Shown one piece after another: positions 18,348-26,572 of a stretch of 64,000 nt of DNA. A program made the position numbers and the translations under genes. Within the stretch, counting starts at the first letter, position 1. Each line of letters begins with the position of its first letter. The DNA comes from JAFAMB01 sp963775805. Lineage in GTDB: Bacteria; Verrucomicrobiota; Verrucomicrobiia; Chthoniobacterales; JAFAMB01. The notes beneath the pieces are model-generated. The model worked only from the letters and a program-made list of their open reading frames with translations. It was not told the origin of the DNA and searched no databases. The stretch covers positions 310,001 through 374,000 of the forward strand of contig CAVZKG010000005.1 in the NCBI GenBank assembly GCA_963775805.1. Direction: 5' to 3'.

Positions 18348-19921
18348 AGAGGAAGTGTCTGGTATTGATAGCAGGCGAATATCCGAATCTGCCGGTTGGG
18401 AAGATCCTTTCGCTGCAGCTCGTAGACTGTCAAAAGCTCCCAGCGCGTGAAGGCGCTTTGGAGATTCTGGGGCGGTGCCGCATCCGGTGCATCCGTAATG
18501 TAGAGGGCAGTGCGATCGATGAACCGGTTGACCCCTTGTTCTTCGGTGAAGGTTGTGTCGCGCTGTGCGGAAGCATCGGGTTCAACAAATTCATCGTAGC
18601 GCGGCCAGAACGAAAACTCGCTCTGAAAATCCTGGGATTCAGGAATGTAAACAGGGGGATCTCCCGGACCTTCGGTTTGCTTGTCAGCCAAATAAAAAGA
18701 GAGGATAGACGCCGTCCGATAGTCGTTTCCGATCATGAAAATCCTGGTGTCGAGCTTCTTTTCAAGACCTGCCCGATATTTGTCAACGGTCTGTGCGATC
18801 GTTTTCCAATCCGCAGGGCTGTACACCTCGTTGAATTCTTCGGGGAGAACTGCACCGAACGAGGCGAGCAATCTAGTGTCGGTAAGGGCCGCAGCCTGCG
18901 CACCGCTCAGACCGAGAGCCGCAATGCAAACGCCTGCAGAGACCGGCATCCGACTCGCGCTCTGAATCCAAAAATGAGTCGCGACGATCGTCAGGATAAT
19001 TGTTGCCGGACCGGTCCATGCCGGATCGCCGATCTGATGCAACTCTCGGATCACGTAAATGACGAGAATCGGCCAACTGAAGGTCAAGAGCAGGCAGGTC
19101 TTGCTGTTTTGAAATGCGCGTCCAATCGACCGGATGAATCCGATTGCCAGGCAGATTAAAGCCAAAGGCGAATAAAGCAGGATCTGCGTACCGAACGATT
19201 CGCTCAGATGGGAAATTCGGATTTTGACGAAAGAGTTCTGGATTTCCTGCCAAGAGAAATTTTCCAGTCCGAGCCAATCGTGCTGCAGATTCCAGAGTAT
19301 TGGTGGCGCAAGAAATAGAGCAAAGCAAAGCAAGAGCACGTAGCAGTTCGGTCGCGCGAGTTCTTTCCGATATTTCTTCGCGACCAGGAGAAATAGAAGG
19401 ATCGATAGGAGCGCCAGCGCATTCTCGTATTTACAGAGAAAACCGAGTCCGATTACAACACCGGTTAGCGGCCAGTAAAGAGAAAATCCTTTGTTGCGTT
19501 CGAGTGCAAGCCAGAAAGTATAGAGGGCAGTGACCCAAAAGAAAACCGACAAAGAATCAATGGTGATGAACACAGATTGGAGATTAAAAAGTGGCAGAAA
19601 ATTCACGGCGATGACCGACCAGAATGCGACTTTCTCACGCGCCAACTTCAACCCGAGCAGATAAACAAAAATCGACGTCCCAAGCCCAAGAAAAGGACTC
19701 AGAAATCGGACACCGAATTCGGTTGGACCGATCAGCGAGGTCCCGCCCAGGATCGCCATCGCGATACCGGGTCCCTGGCTGTAATAGGAAATAGCCGGGT
19801 GTTGCGCCCAGAGATAGTGGAACGCTTCATCGGGCAGGAGTTCAAGATTTGCGGCGAGCCAGAGGCGAATCGCCGTTACGACAAGCAAAAATCCAATGAG
19901 AATCAGAATACGACTTTTCAT
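18344..19921 (-). CDS. GT39-type membrane glycosyltransferase (ArnT/PMT-like)
   Basis: This 525-residue polytopic protein begins MKSRILILIGFLLVV and has the GT39 (PF13231) pattern: a first membrane helix followed by LLPDEAFHYLWAQHPAISYY with the catalytic acidic residue, about ten further membrane segments, and a C-terminal periplasmic domain of about 180 residues. The frame is open to 20086, but the ATG at 19921 overlaps the upstream PAP2 stop codon (ATGA), so I take it as the start. Enzymes of this type move sugars from polyprenyl-phosphate carriers to lipid A, lipids or proteins on the outer face of the inner membrane. The adjacent GT2 and PAP2 genes fit a carrier-lipid glycosylation cycle. 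Confidence 0.85.
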   Translation of the reverse strand: MKSRILILIGFLLVVTAIRLWLAANLELLPDEAFHYLWAQHPAISYYSQGPGIAMAILGGTSLIGPTEFGVRFLSPFLGLGTSIFVYLLGLKLAREKVAFWSVIAVNFLPLFNLQSVFITIDSLSVFFWVTALYTFWLALERNKGFSLYWPLTGVVIGLGFLCKYENALALLSILLFLLVAKKYRKELARPNCYVLLLCFALFLAPPILWNLQHDWLGLENFSWQEIQNSFVKIRISHLSESFGTQILLYSPLALICLAIGFIRSIGRAFQNSKTCLLLTFSWPILVIYVIRELHQIGDPAWTGPATIILTIVATHFWIQSASRMPVSAGVCIAALGLSGAQAAALTDTRLLASFGAVLPEEFNEVYSPADWKTIAQTVDKYRAGLEKKLDTRIFMIGNDYRTASILSFYLADKQTEGPGDPPVYIPESQDFQSEFSFWPRYDEFVEPDASAQRDTTFTEEQGVNRFIDRTALYITDAPDAAPPQNLQSAFTRWELLTVYELQRKDLPNRQIRIFACYQYQTLPL

Positions 19922-20574
19922 TGTGGATTCGCGCCGAATAACGATTGCCGACTCCGGTAGAACTTCGGGAACCATTTCGACGCGACCCGTTGGTAAATCA
20001 GGTTTGCCACACCTGCGAAGAGCAGGCTGAATCCGATCCCTAAAATGATTGAAACCAAAACGTCGCTTGGCCAATGCGAACCGCAATAAATTCTCGAGTA
20101 AGAGACCAGCGCGGTCGGGATGATGTATAGGCAGCCCAACCTGCCGAAGAACAGAATCGCAAGGGTCGCGATGACAGTATTATTAATAGCGTGACCCGAC
20201 GGAAAGGATCGGCCGATAACAGGTCCCTCTGGCGGTTCTGAGAGCGAAACCTGGACAGGTTGCCAGACACCAAGAATTGCGGGTTTTGTTTTCTCGAGAC
20301 TGACCTCTCTTACCTCCGCGAGCGCTTGAGTGGGGCGTGGACGGTTAACAAATTTTTTCATGAATTGTGTGAAAAGGCCGTCCGTCAGAGCGAGTGAGAG
20401 CAGGGTAACGATTACAAAACTTCGAACCCGGAATTTTCCTCGCCACAACAAGATCAGACCGACGACTACAAGGACCGGCATCCAAACATCAAAATTTGTG
20501 AAGGTTGCCATCAACTTGTCTAAAAACGGATTCGTCCATTCCCGGTTGATGTGAAGGAGGAGAGTTTTATCCAT
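19918..20574 (-). CDS. PAP2-family membrane phosphatase
   Basis: The 218-residue membrane protein has the three PAP2 motifs in order: KKFVNRPRP (motif 1), PSGHAINN (motif 2) and SRIYCGSHWPSD (motif 3), on a background of five to six membrane helices. PAP2 enzymes of this layout dephosphorylate undecaprenyl diphosphate or phosphatidylglycerophosphate, or modify lipid A phosphates. As first gene of a PAP2-GT39-GT2 operon with 4-bp overlaps, a role in recycling or preparing the carrier lipid or lipid A for glycosylation is the most natural inference. It is divergent from the LolA-like gene at 20616. Confidence 0.88.
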   Translation of the reverse strand: MDKTLLLHINREWTNPFLDKLMATFTNFDVWMPVLVVVGLILLWRGKFRVRSFVIVTLLSLALTDGLFTQFMKKFVNRPRPTQALAEVREVSLEKTKPAILGVWQPVQVSLSEPPEGPVIGRSFPSGHAINNTVIATLAILFFGRLGCLYIIPTALVSYSRIYCGSHWPSDVLVSIILGIGFSLLFAGVANLIYQRVASKWFPKFYRSRQSLFGANPQ

Positions 20575-20615
20575 GCCAGACCCGCAGGCCTGCGTAAGCT
20601 AAGAAGACCCGATAC

Positions 20616-21305
20616 ATGAAACAAGCAAAGAAATTATTCCGCGTCCTCTTCCCGTTGCTGATCCTGCTGCCCACTCTGGCACTCGCCCAAGACGATCCCA
20701 ACGCCATCCTGGATCAGATTCGATCGGCTCAAGCACAGATTAGCCGCCCATTGTCAGGTCGGTTGAGACCGGAAAACGGCGATCCGATACCATTTCAGCT
20801 GCAATTAAAAGGCACAGAGTTCGTCTACACGTTTTCCAACCCACCGGAGACAATCCGGCTACAACTGAACGACAACGGTGCAGCATTGACAGACCAAAAA
20901 TCGGGCGGGCAACAATTGATTTCGGGTTCAAAATTGACCGAATCGGTCCGCGGCACCGATATAAGTTACGAAGACCTGTCTCTCCGGTTCATCTACTGGA
21001 GAAACGCGAAATTTGAGGGAGAACAACGCGTTCGAACAATTACCTGTTCCATCGTCCTCGTGCAGACCGATAATCGGAGTAGCGAGTACGGCACGGTGCG
21101 GCTCTGGATCGCCAAGGATCGTGGAGCGCTGATCAAGGCAGAGGGATACAATTGGCAGGGGAAACCGGTGAAGAGGTTTGAGGTAATTTCGGCGCAGCAG
21201 ATCGAAGGAAAGACAATTTTCAAACAAATCCGGATAGAAAAGCTGGATCCTCAGACCGGTAAAGTGCTTTCCCGGACTTATCTCGAACTTGATCCGACGG
21301 ATTGA
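20616..21305 (+). CDS. Periplasmic LolA-like lipoprotein-sorting family protein
   Basis: The 229-residue protein starts with a clear signal peptide (KKLFRVLFPLLILLPTLALA, cleavage before QDD) and continues as a beta-rich domain of the outer-membrane-lipoprotein-sorting (LolA/LolB) fold: an early helix with ILDQIRSAQAQI, then strands including FVYTFSNPPETIRLQL and a final ISAQQIEGKTIFKQIRIEKL segment typical of the family. Such proteins bind acyl chains in the periplasm. This one is a paralogue-type member; I cannot say whether it serves general lipoprotein transport. It is divergent from the PAP2-GT39-GT2 operon with a 41-bp gap. Confidence 0.7.
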   Translation: MKQAKKLFRVLFPLLILLPTLALAQDDPNAILDQIRSAQAQISRPLSGRLRPENGDPIPFQLQLKGTEFVYTFSNPPETIRLQLNDNGAALTDQKSGGQQLISGSKLTESVRGTDISYEDLSLRFIYWRNAKFEGEQRVRTITCSIVLVQTDNRSSEYGTVRLWIAKDRGALIKAEGYNWQGKPVKRFEVISAQQIEGKTIFKQIRIEKLDPQTGKVLSRTYLELDPTD

Positions 21306-21453
21306 CGGGACAAAAAACGGTTATTTTGGACGTGCAGCGAGGGGTGCGCAAATTTGACAAAAATTATCCGTTTGACGGCGAAAAAATGGTCTCGGAAGAC
21401 TGGATTTGGGCGTTGACCCGTAATCGTCGACAAATTCAGGGCAATCTGCGCCG

Positions 21454-21491
21454 TTGACAGACATAAAAAGCGCTTCTACGGTAAGCGCTTT
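21454..21491 (+). promoter_or_regulatory. Promoter with overlapping palindrome next to the start codon
   Basis: TTGACA at 21454-21459 and TACGGT at 21477-21482 are separated by 17 bp, a near-ideal sigma-70 spacing. A perfect inverted repeat AAAGCGCTT-N7-AAGCGCTTT (21467-21491) covers the -10 box. The next gene starts at 21494, so transcription from this promoter would begin only about five bases before the ATG, giving a leaderless or near-leaderless mRNA. The palindrome is well placed to act as a repressor operator. Confidence 0.5.
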
Positions 21492-21493
21492 CA

Positions 21494-22333
21494 ATGGCTG
21501 GAAATGGACTCTCGGTAATTTTTTTGTGCGGACTCTTTACGACAGGAGTCTCCGCTCTCTTCGGACAAACGGCACCGGGAACCGCCGACCAAGCCGGCAA
21601 GAATCGGGATAAATTGCGGGAAAGCATGCTTTTCAACGTCGAGCCCGGGAACATCGAACCTGTTCCGCTCAACCCTCCGACTGAAAAATATCCTTGGCAC
21701 GCGCAGATTGTGACGACGATTTTTTGGATCGGTGAAACGCCTGCCGGAAACAATCCTATTCCGAATCGTTCAAGCGCTTGGGATTCGAATTGGGCGCGGA
21801 ATTTTGGAGGTTCGGATAATCCGGTGGCAAGTGAACGGAGAGGATTCATCCCGGCCCGTTTTGTTCCCCGGCAGAATCCGTTTTACATAGCGCTTCCTTT
21901 CAATGACGTCAGCGGAGGACGTACAAAGCCGGAATCCCCAAAAATAATTCCCTGGTTCAGCGAAACGTTTGAAAAATCGGGGCAATCGGTTTTGAAGGGG
22001 CGCTGGGTGGCGATCCGGAAAGGGAATCGGATCTGCTATGCACAGTGGGAGGATGTCGGTCCGTTTCGCAGCGACCATTGGGAATACGTTTTTGGCAGTG
22101 ATCGCCCCCGGCGCAATCTGAATGGGGGCGCCGGTCTGGACGTTTCCCCGGCTGTGCGCGATTTTTTGCAGCTTGGGAGCACCGATCTCACCGACTGGCG
22201 TTTCGTTGATTTCCAGGAGGTGCCTTCCGGGCCATGGGCTTCGTATGGAGACAACAACACCTTTGTGATCGAGCGCCGCAAACAGGAGCAGCCGTTTGCG
22301 AAAGAGCAATCCGTATCGGCGTGGAGCAAGTAG
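21494..22333 (+). CDS. Secreted protein with RlpA-like (double-psi barrel) features
   Basis: The 279-residue product has a signal peptide (LSVIFLCGLFTTGVSALFGQ). Its C-terminal half reads GRWVAIRKGNRICYAQWEDV, then GPFRSDHWEYVFG, NGGAGLDVSPAVRDFLQL and a final DWRFVDFQEVPSGPW. The order W-x-D-V-G-P-F, then G-L-D-V-S-P-A-V, then a W-R-F-V strand resembles double-psi beta-barrel proteins of the RlpA type, which bind or cleave glycan strands. I could not align it formally, so the fold is an inference. No catalytic acid is evident beyond the aspartates in these motifs. Its promoter appears to lie immediately upstream and carries an operator-like palindrome. Confidence 0.55.
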   Translation: MAGNGLSVIFLCGLFTTGVSALFGQTAPGTADQAGKNRDKLRESMLFNVEPGNIEPVPLNPPTEKYPWHAQIVTTIFWIGETPAGNNPIPNRSSAWDSNWARNFGGSDNPVASERRGFIPARFVPRQNPFYIALPFNDVSGGRTKPESPKIIPWFSETFEKSGQSVLKGRWVAIRKGNRICYAQWEDVGPFRSDHWEYVFGSDRPRRNLNGGAGLDVSPAVRDFLQLGSTDLTDWRFVDFQEVPSGPWASYGDNNTFVIERRKQEQPFAKEQSVSAWSK

Positions 22334-22351
22334 CCTCGTGAGAAATTCGGG

Positions 22352-22930
22352 CTAGGGGAGCTGAACCAAGTCTCCTTCAGCGTATTGCTCATTCCGTCGC
22401 ATTCCGGCCTGGATATAGATAATCCTGAGCCACTTCCGCTCACCTCGATAAGGATCAACACCGAATGTCTCATTCGACACCTGAAACGGTCCGGTTCCAT
22501 CCATGAGAGAGCGAACAATGTTCGTGACGTCGACGTATCGATCCTTCGTTCCATACACGGCCCTGATGACTCGCGCCGGTGGACCTCGATCTGGTACTCC
22601 GGCATCGACGCCCCGGGCGTTTCTGAAATAGAAGACATCACCCTCCCGGACGCGCTCAGTGATCAGCTGGCCGTTGAGTTCATATTTTACGACCAGGACA
22701 CACGGCAAGTTTGTACGGATGTCGATTCGCAGTGAATCACTTCCGACGCGGAACGGTTCGCCGTACTCCGCAAAATGCTTGACCTCTCTTCTGACATCGA
22801 CACTGGGGCCATCCGACGGGCCGTAATAGGCCGTTCGGACCCTGATCTCCTGTCCAATTGCGAGACTCGCCCCAAAGGTCATTAGTAGAAGAGCAAATGC
22901 GCCAATTCCCAGGGGGCAATAGGGTCTCAT
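22352..22930 (-). CDS. Secreted protein with two DUF3395-like repeats
   Basis: The 192-residue protein has a signal peptide (GIGAFALLLMTFGASLAIGQ) followed by two similar modules of about 75 residues. Module 1 has VRTAYYGPSDGPSVDVRREV; module 2 has IRAVYGTKDRYVDVTNIVRS, then FQVSNETFGVDPYRGERKWL and a final IYIQ strand. The pattern Y-G-x-x-D-x-x-V-D-V-T followed by a K-x-L-x-I-x-Y strand fits DUF3395, a small beta-rich domain known from eukaryotic DnaJ relatives and from bacterial secreted proteins. Function is unknown. It is convergent with the RlpA-like gene (18 bp between stops). Confidence 0.6.
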   Translation of the reverse strand: MRPYCPLGIGAFALLLMTFGASLAIGQEIRVRTAYYGPSDGPSVDVRREVKHFAEYGEPFRVGSDSLRIDIRTNLPCVLVVKYELNGQLITERVREGDVFYFRNARGVDAGVPDRGPPARVIRAVYGTKDRYVDVTNIVRSLMDGTGPFQVSNETFGVDPYRGERKWLRIIYIQAGMRRNEQYAEGDLVQLP

Positions 22931-23110
22931 ATTTCTCTACGCTAGAAATCCCCTCCCCGGATCGATGCCGGAAGGAAGGGGTTATCCAAGTATGACCAGG
23001 CACCTGACTCGGGAAGATGCCGCGGAATATCAGTCGCCATGGGGGTAAAAATCACAGATTCGCTTTTTGCGGGACAAAGTCCAGTCTTGGAAATTATACT
23101 CCATGGCGCC

Positions 23111-24028
23111 ATGGGAAATGCTTTCGCCGTCAAAAACGCACTATTGGTTGTGTTCAGTTTCTGTTTGGTGTCTGTGGGTTCCAATGTTCGGGCTGCGGAC
23201 GAATTAACTGGAACGCTTAAGAAAATCAAAGACGCCGGATCCATCTCGGTTGGACATCGCGAGTCGTCGATCCCTTTTTCTTACTATGACGATAAGAACC
23301 AGGTGGTTGGTTACTCAGAAGATTTGGTGATGATGGTGGTTGATGCCGTCAAACAGAAGCTGAACCTGCCGAACCTGCAGGTCAAAATGACTCCGGTCAC
23401 TTCACAGAACCGTATCCCTCTCATTCAGAATGGGACGGTTGATATCGAGTCTGGATCCACAACCAACAATCTCGAGCGTCAGCAACAGGCCGCGTTTTCG
23501 AACACGATGTTTATCGTCGGAACCCGGTTGCTCGTCAGAAAGGACTCAGGGATCCAGGATTTTCCGGATTTGAAGGGTAAAAATGTTGTCGTAACAGCCG
23601 GCACGACATCGGAACGCCTGATCCGGGAATTAAACCAGAAACAGGACATGAAAATGAACATCATCAGCGCCAAGGATCATGGCGAATCCTTTCTGACGTT
23701 GCAGAGCGGACGTGCAGTGGCTTTCATGCTGGATGATGCACTCTTGGCCGGAGAGCGGGCCAAGGCAAAGCGGCCGGATGATTGGGTGATCGTAGGAACG
23801 CCGCAATCGAAAGAAGCCTATGGGATGATGATGCGAAAAGGTGACGACGTGTTTAAGGCGCTTGTCGACGATACGATTGCAAAAGCCGAGACCTCCGGCG
23901 AAGCGACGAAATTATATCAAAAGTGGTTTCTATCTCCTATTCCGCCAAAGGGATTGAACCTGAACCTTCCGTTGAGCGACGATATGAAAGCGCTCTTCAA
24001 CAGCCCGAACGACAAAGCGCTTCAGTAG
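23111..24028 (+). CDS. gltI: Glutamate/aspartate ABC transporter, periplasmic binding protein
   Basis: The 305-residue product (start at ATG 23111, which places a signal peptide at the N-terminus) is a family 3 solute-binding protein: GSISVGHRESSIPFSYYDDK, NRIPLIQNGTVDIESGSTTN, GKNVVVTAGTTSERLIRELN and SGRAVAFMLDDALLAGERAK are typical of GltI. It binds acidic amino acids in the periplasm and delivers them to the permease encoded by the next two genes. An ATG further upstream (23039) would put unrelated residues before the signal peptide. The gap to gltJ is 117 bp; the four genes run in the order I-J-K-L as in enterobacteria. Confidence 0.9.
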   Translation: MGNAFAVKNALLVVFSFCLVSVGSNVRAADELTGTLKKIKDAGSISVGHRESSIPFSYYDDKNQVVGYSEDLVMMVVDAVKQKLNLPNLQVKMTPVTSQNRIPLIQNGTVDIESGSTTNNLERQQQAAFSNTMFIVGTRLLVRKDSGIQDFPDLKGKNVVVTAGTTSERLIRELNQKQDMKMNIISAKDHGESFLTLQSGRAVAFMLDDALLAGERAKAKRPDDWVIVGTPQSKEAYGMMMRKGDDVFKALVDDTIAKAETSGEATKLYQKWFLSPIPPKGLNLNLPLSDDMKALFNSPNDKALQ

Positions 24029-24145
24029 GACCTCGAAAGCCCGGGGATCTCGAAAGGGTAACATGAAAACGGTGAATGCCGACAGGATGCCTGCGTTTTG
24101 GGATCGGGATGGTGGGGATTCTGGTGAACCAGGAAAACCTGACAA

Positions 24146-24895
24146 ATGCTGATACTCGCTACCGGACTCGATTGGAGCATTTTTCTAAAGCCAGCGTTTG
24201 ATGGAACGGGCAATTACCTCCAATTCCTGTTCGTCGGATTAGAATGGACCCTGGTTCTTTCAATCTGCTCATGGGTGCTCGCCTTCGTCGTCGGTTCAAT
24301 TGTGGGAGTATTTCGAACGTTGCCAGGCAAATTCTTACCGGCGATTGGGACTGCATACGTCGAATTATTTCGGAACGTCCCGCTGCTTGTGCAATTGTTT
24401 TTGTGGTATTTTGTGTTCCCAGAAATAGTCCCAGGGCTTGGAACATGGTTCAAGCAAGCGGTTAATCCGCTTTTGCAACAACTGATTGCGGGCGTGTTGT
24501 GCCTTGGATTTTTCACTGCGGCGCGTGTCGCCGAACAAGTACGTTCTGGCATTGATTCCTTGGGAAAAGGGCAGCGCGCCGCCGGTCTGGCGCTGGGGTT
24601 AAATCTGTTTGGAGTTTATCGACTGATTCTTTTGCCAGTCGCATATCGAATCATCGTGCCGACGCTCACTTCGGAATTTCTAAACACGATCAAAAACTCC
24701 GCGGTTGCATCCACGATCGGCCTTGCCGAACTGTCGCGCCAAAGCCAGCAATTAGGTGAATTTACTGCCCATTGGTACGAAGCGTTTATCGCGGTAACAC
24801 TACTGTACGGGATCATTAATATCGGCGTCATGATCGCTTCGAGAGCAATTGAACATGCTGCCCGATTGCCGGGATTTGTCGGAGGCCGTCAATAG
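24146..24895 (+). CDS. gltJ: Glutamate/aspartate ABC transporter permease
   Basis: The 249-residue membrane protein carries the binding-protein-dependent transport signature. YVELFRNVPLLVQLFLWYFV is the conserved amino-acid permease segment, and SLGKGQRAAGLALGLNLFGV the EAA-loop region that contacts the ATPase. Five to six membrane segments are visible. It pairs with the product of the gene starting right after its stop codon to form the heterodimeric channel for acidic amino acids. Confidence 0.9.
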   Translation: MLILATGLDWSIFLKPAFDGTGNYLQFLFVGLEWTLVLSICSWVLAFVVGSIVGVFRTLPGKFLPAIGTAYVELFRNVPLLVQLFLWYFVFPEIVPGLGTWFKQAVNPLLQQLIAGVLCLGFFTAARVAEQVRSGIDSLGKGQRAAGLALGLNLFGVYRLILLPVAYRIIVPTLTSEFLNTIKNSAVASTIGLAELSRQSQQLGEFTAHWYEAFIAVTLLYGIINIGVMIASRAIEHAARLPGFVGGRQ

Positions 24896-25570
24896 ATGTA
24901 CGAGTTCGACTGGAGTTCAATCCCCGGGGCGCTGCCTTATCTATGGGCAGGGATGGTCCAGACACTTCAGATTACTGGAGTCGCAATTTTTGTTGGGATC
25001 ATTCTCGGGACCGTGATTGCGCTTTTGAGGCTGTCTAAAAGCCGGTTTCTATCCGGGCTGGCGGCGTTGTACGTGAATGGGTTTCGCTCTGTGCCGCTTG
25101 TGATGGTGTTGCTTTGGTTTTATCTCCTGGTTCCGCAGCTGATATCCGGCCTATTCGGACGGTCGAATATGGATATCCGGCTTTTATCAGCTTTCGTGGC
25201 ATTTGCCCTGTTTGAGGCATCTTATTACGCGGAGATTATTCGGGCGGGGATCCAAAGTGTTTCGAGGGGTCAAGTCAGCGCGGGATTGGCGCTTGGTATG
25301 ACAAACGGTCAAGCGATGCGCCTTATCATTTTACCGCAGGCGTTTCGCAGGATGACGCCGTTGTTGCTGACTCAAGCGATCATTCTTTTTCAGGACACAT
25401 CGCTGGTTTATGTGATTGGGTTAACAGAGTTTTTCGGCGTTGCCTATAACACAGGGAATCGAGATGGGACGTTGGTCGAACTTCTTCTGTTTGCGGGAGG
25501 GGTTTACTTCGTTATTTCTTTTGGCGCATCGATGCTTGTCCGGTTCCTTCAGGCGAAAACGGCACTATGA
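24896..25570 (+). CDS. gltK: Glutamate/aspartate ABC transporter permease
   Basis: This 224-residue second permease begins directly after the gltJ stop. It shows YVNGFRSVPLVMVLLWFYLL and SVSRGQVSAGLALGMTNGQA, the same family segments as gltJ, and five membrane helices. The EAA loop sits near residue 125. Its stop overlaps the ATPase start by 4 bp, showing translational coupling. Together with GltJ it forms the membrane channel of the importer. Confidence 0.9.
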   Translation: MYEFDWSSIPGALPYLWAGMVQTLQITGVAIFVGIILGTVIALLRLSKSRFLSGLAALYVNGFRSVPLVMVLLWFYLLVPQLISGLFGRSNMDIRLLSAFVAFALFEASYYAEIIRAGIQSVSRGQVSAGLALGMTNGQAMRLIILPQAFRRMTPLLLTQAIILFQDTSLVYVIGLTEFFGVAYNTGNRDGTLVELLLFAGGVYFVISFGASMLVRFLQAKTAL

Positions 25571-26301
25571 TTTCGATAAAGAACATCTCGAAGTGGTACG
25601 GCGAATTTCACGTCCTTAAGAAGTGCAGTACGGAAGTCGCCCGAGGCGAAGTTGTCGTCGTCTGCGGACCGTCTGGTTCGGGTAAGTCAACGCTGATTAA
25701 ATGTGTCAACGGACTCGAAGGTTTTCAGGAAGGTGAGATCCTCGTAGATGGTATTTCTGTCGGTGCTCGCCAAACGAATCTTTCGAAACTTCGCTCGAGG
25801 GTCGGAATGGTGTTCCAGCACTTCGAACTCTTTCCCCACCTGAAGGTGATTGAGAACCTGACCATCGCCCAGTGCAAGGTGCTCGGACGCGAAAAACAGG
25901 AGGCATCCGAGAAAGGATTCAAGCTCCTGGAAACGGTTGGTCTGGCGTCGCATGCAGACAAGTTTCCTGCGCAACTATCTGGAGGCCAGCAACAACGAGT
26001 GGCCATAGCGCGCGCTCTCGCGATGGATCCGATTGCGATGCTTTTTGACGAACCAACTTCAGCGCTTGATCCTGAGATGATCAAGGAGGTGCTGGATGTC
26101 ATGGTAAAATTGGCGCAGGACGGGATGACGATGATGGTTGTTACGCACGAAATGGGCTTTGCTCGCGAGGTAGCCGATCGCGTCATTTTTATGGACTACG
26201 GAGAGATCGTGGAAGACCGGACTAAATCAGACTTTTTTAACACCCCTGGGACGGACCGCGCACAGCAGTTCCTTTCGAAAATTCTTTCCCACAGCGGATA
26301 G
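25567..26301 (+). CDS. gltL: Glutamate/aspartate ABC transporter ATPase
   Basis: The 244-residue nucleotide-binding subunit has Walker A CGPSGSGKSTLIKCVN, Q-loop VFQHFELFPH, signature QLSGGQQQRVAIARALAMDP, Walker B MLFDEPTSALDPE and the switch histidine in VVTHEMGFAREVADRV. It matches polar-amino-acid importers over its whole length. It is the last gene of the gltIJKL operon and powers uptake from the cytoplasmic face. Confidence 0.93.
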   Translation: MISIKNISKWYGEFHVLKKCSTEVARGEVVVVCGPSGSGKSTLIKCVNGLEGFQEGEILVDGISVGARQTNLSKLRSRVGMVFQHFELFPHLKVIENLTIAQCKVLGREKQEASEKGFKLLETVGLASHADKFPAQLSGGQQQRVAIARALAMDPIAMLFDEPTSALDPEMIKEVLDVMVKLAQDGMTMMVVTHEMGFAREVADRVIFMDYGEIVEDRTKSDFFNTPGTDRAQQFLSKILSHSG

Positions 26302-26572
26302 CCTGGGTTGCTCACAACCTCGAATGATTTCGAGCCGATGAGCGATGCGGGGGGCGGCACCGGAATTTCCCATCGCAGGAAGGCAATTCCGCTAATTTTG
26401 TGGGGAAAGCCTCTCGAACAGGTTGGATTGTCTTGACCAATTGGTTCAGATCCCATATGCGAAATGGGGTGCTTGTCTGGGTGAAATCTTCGCAGGGAAA
26501 GCGAGCTGAGGCGGGTTGCTTCGGCCTGCTCTCTCGCTCCGAAACAAGCGCAATCTTCCCCCCAAGAACAGT

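Noticed and set aside
18335..19159. Plus-strand open frame of 274 codons
   Set aside because: It is the antisense shadow of the GT39 glycosyltransferase gene with no domain.
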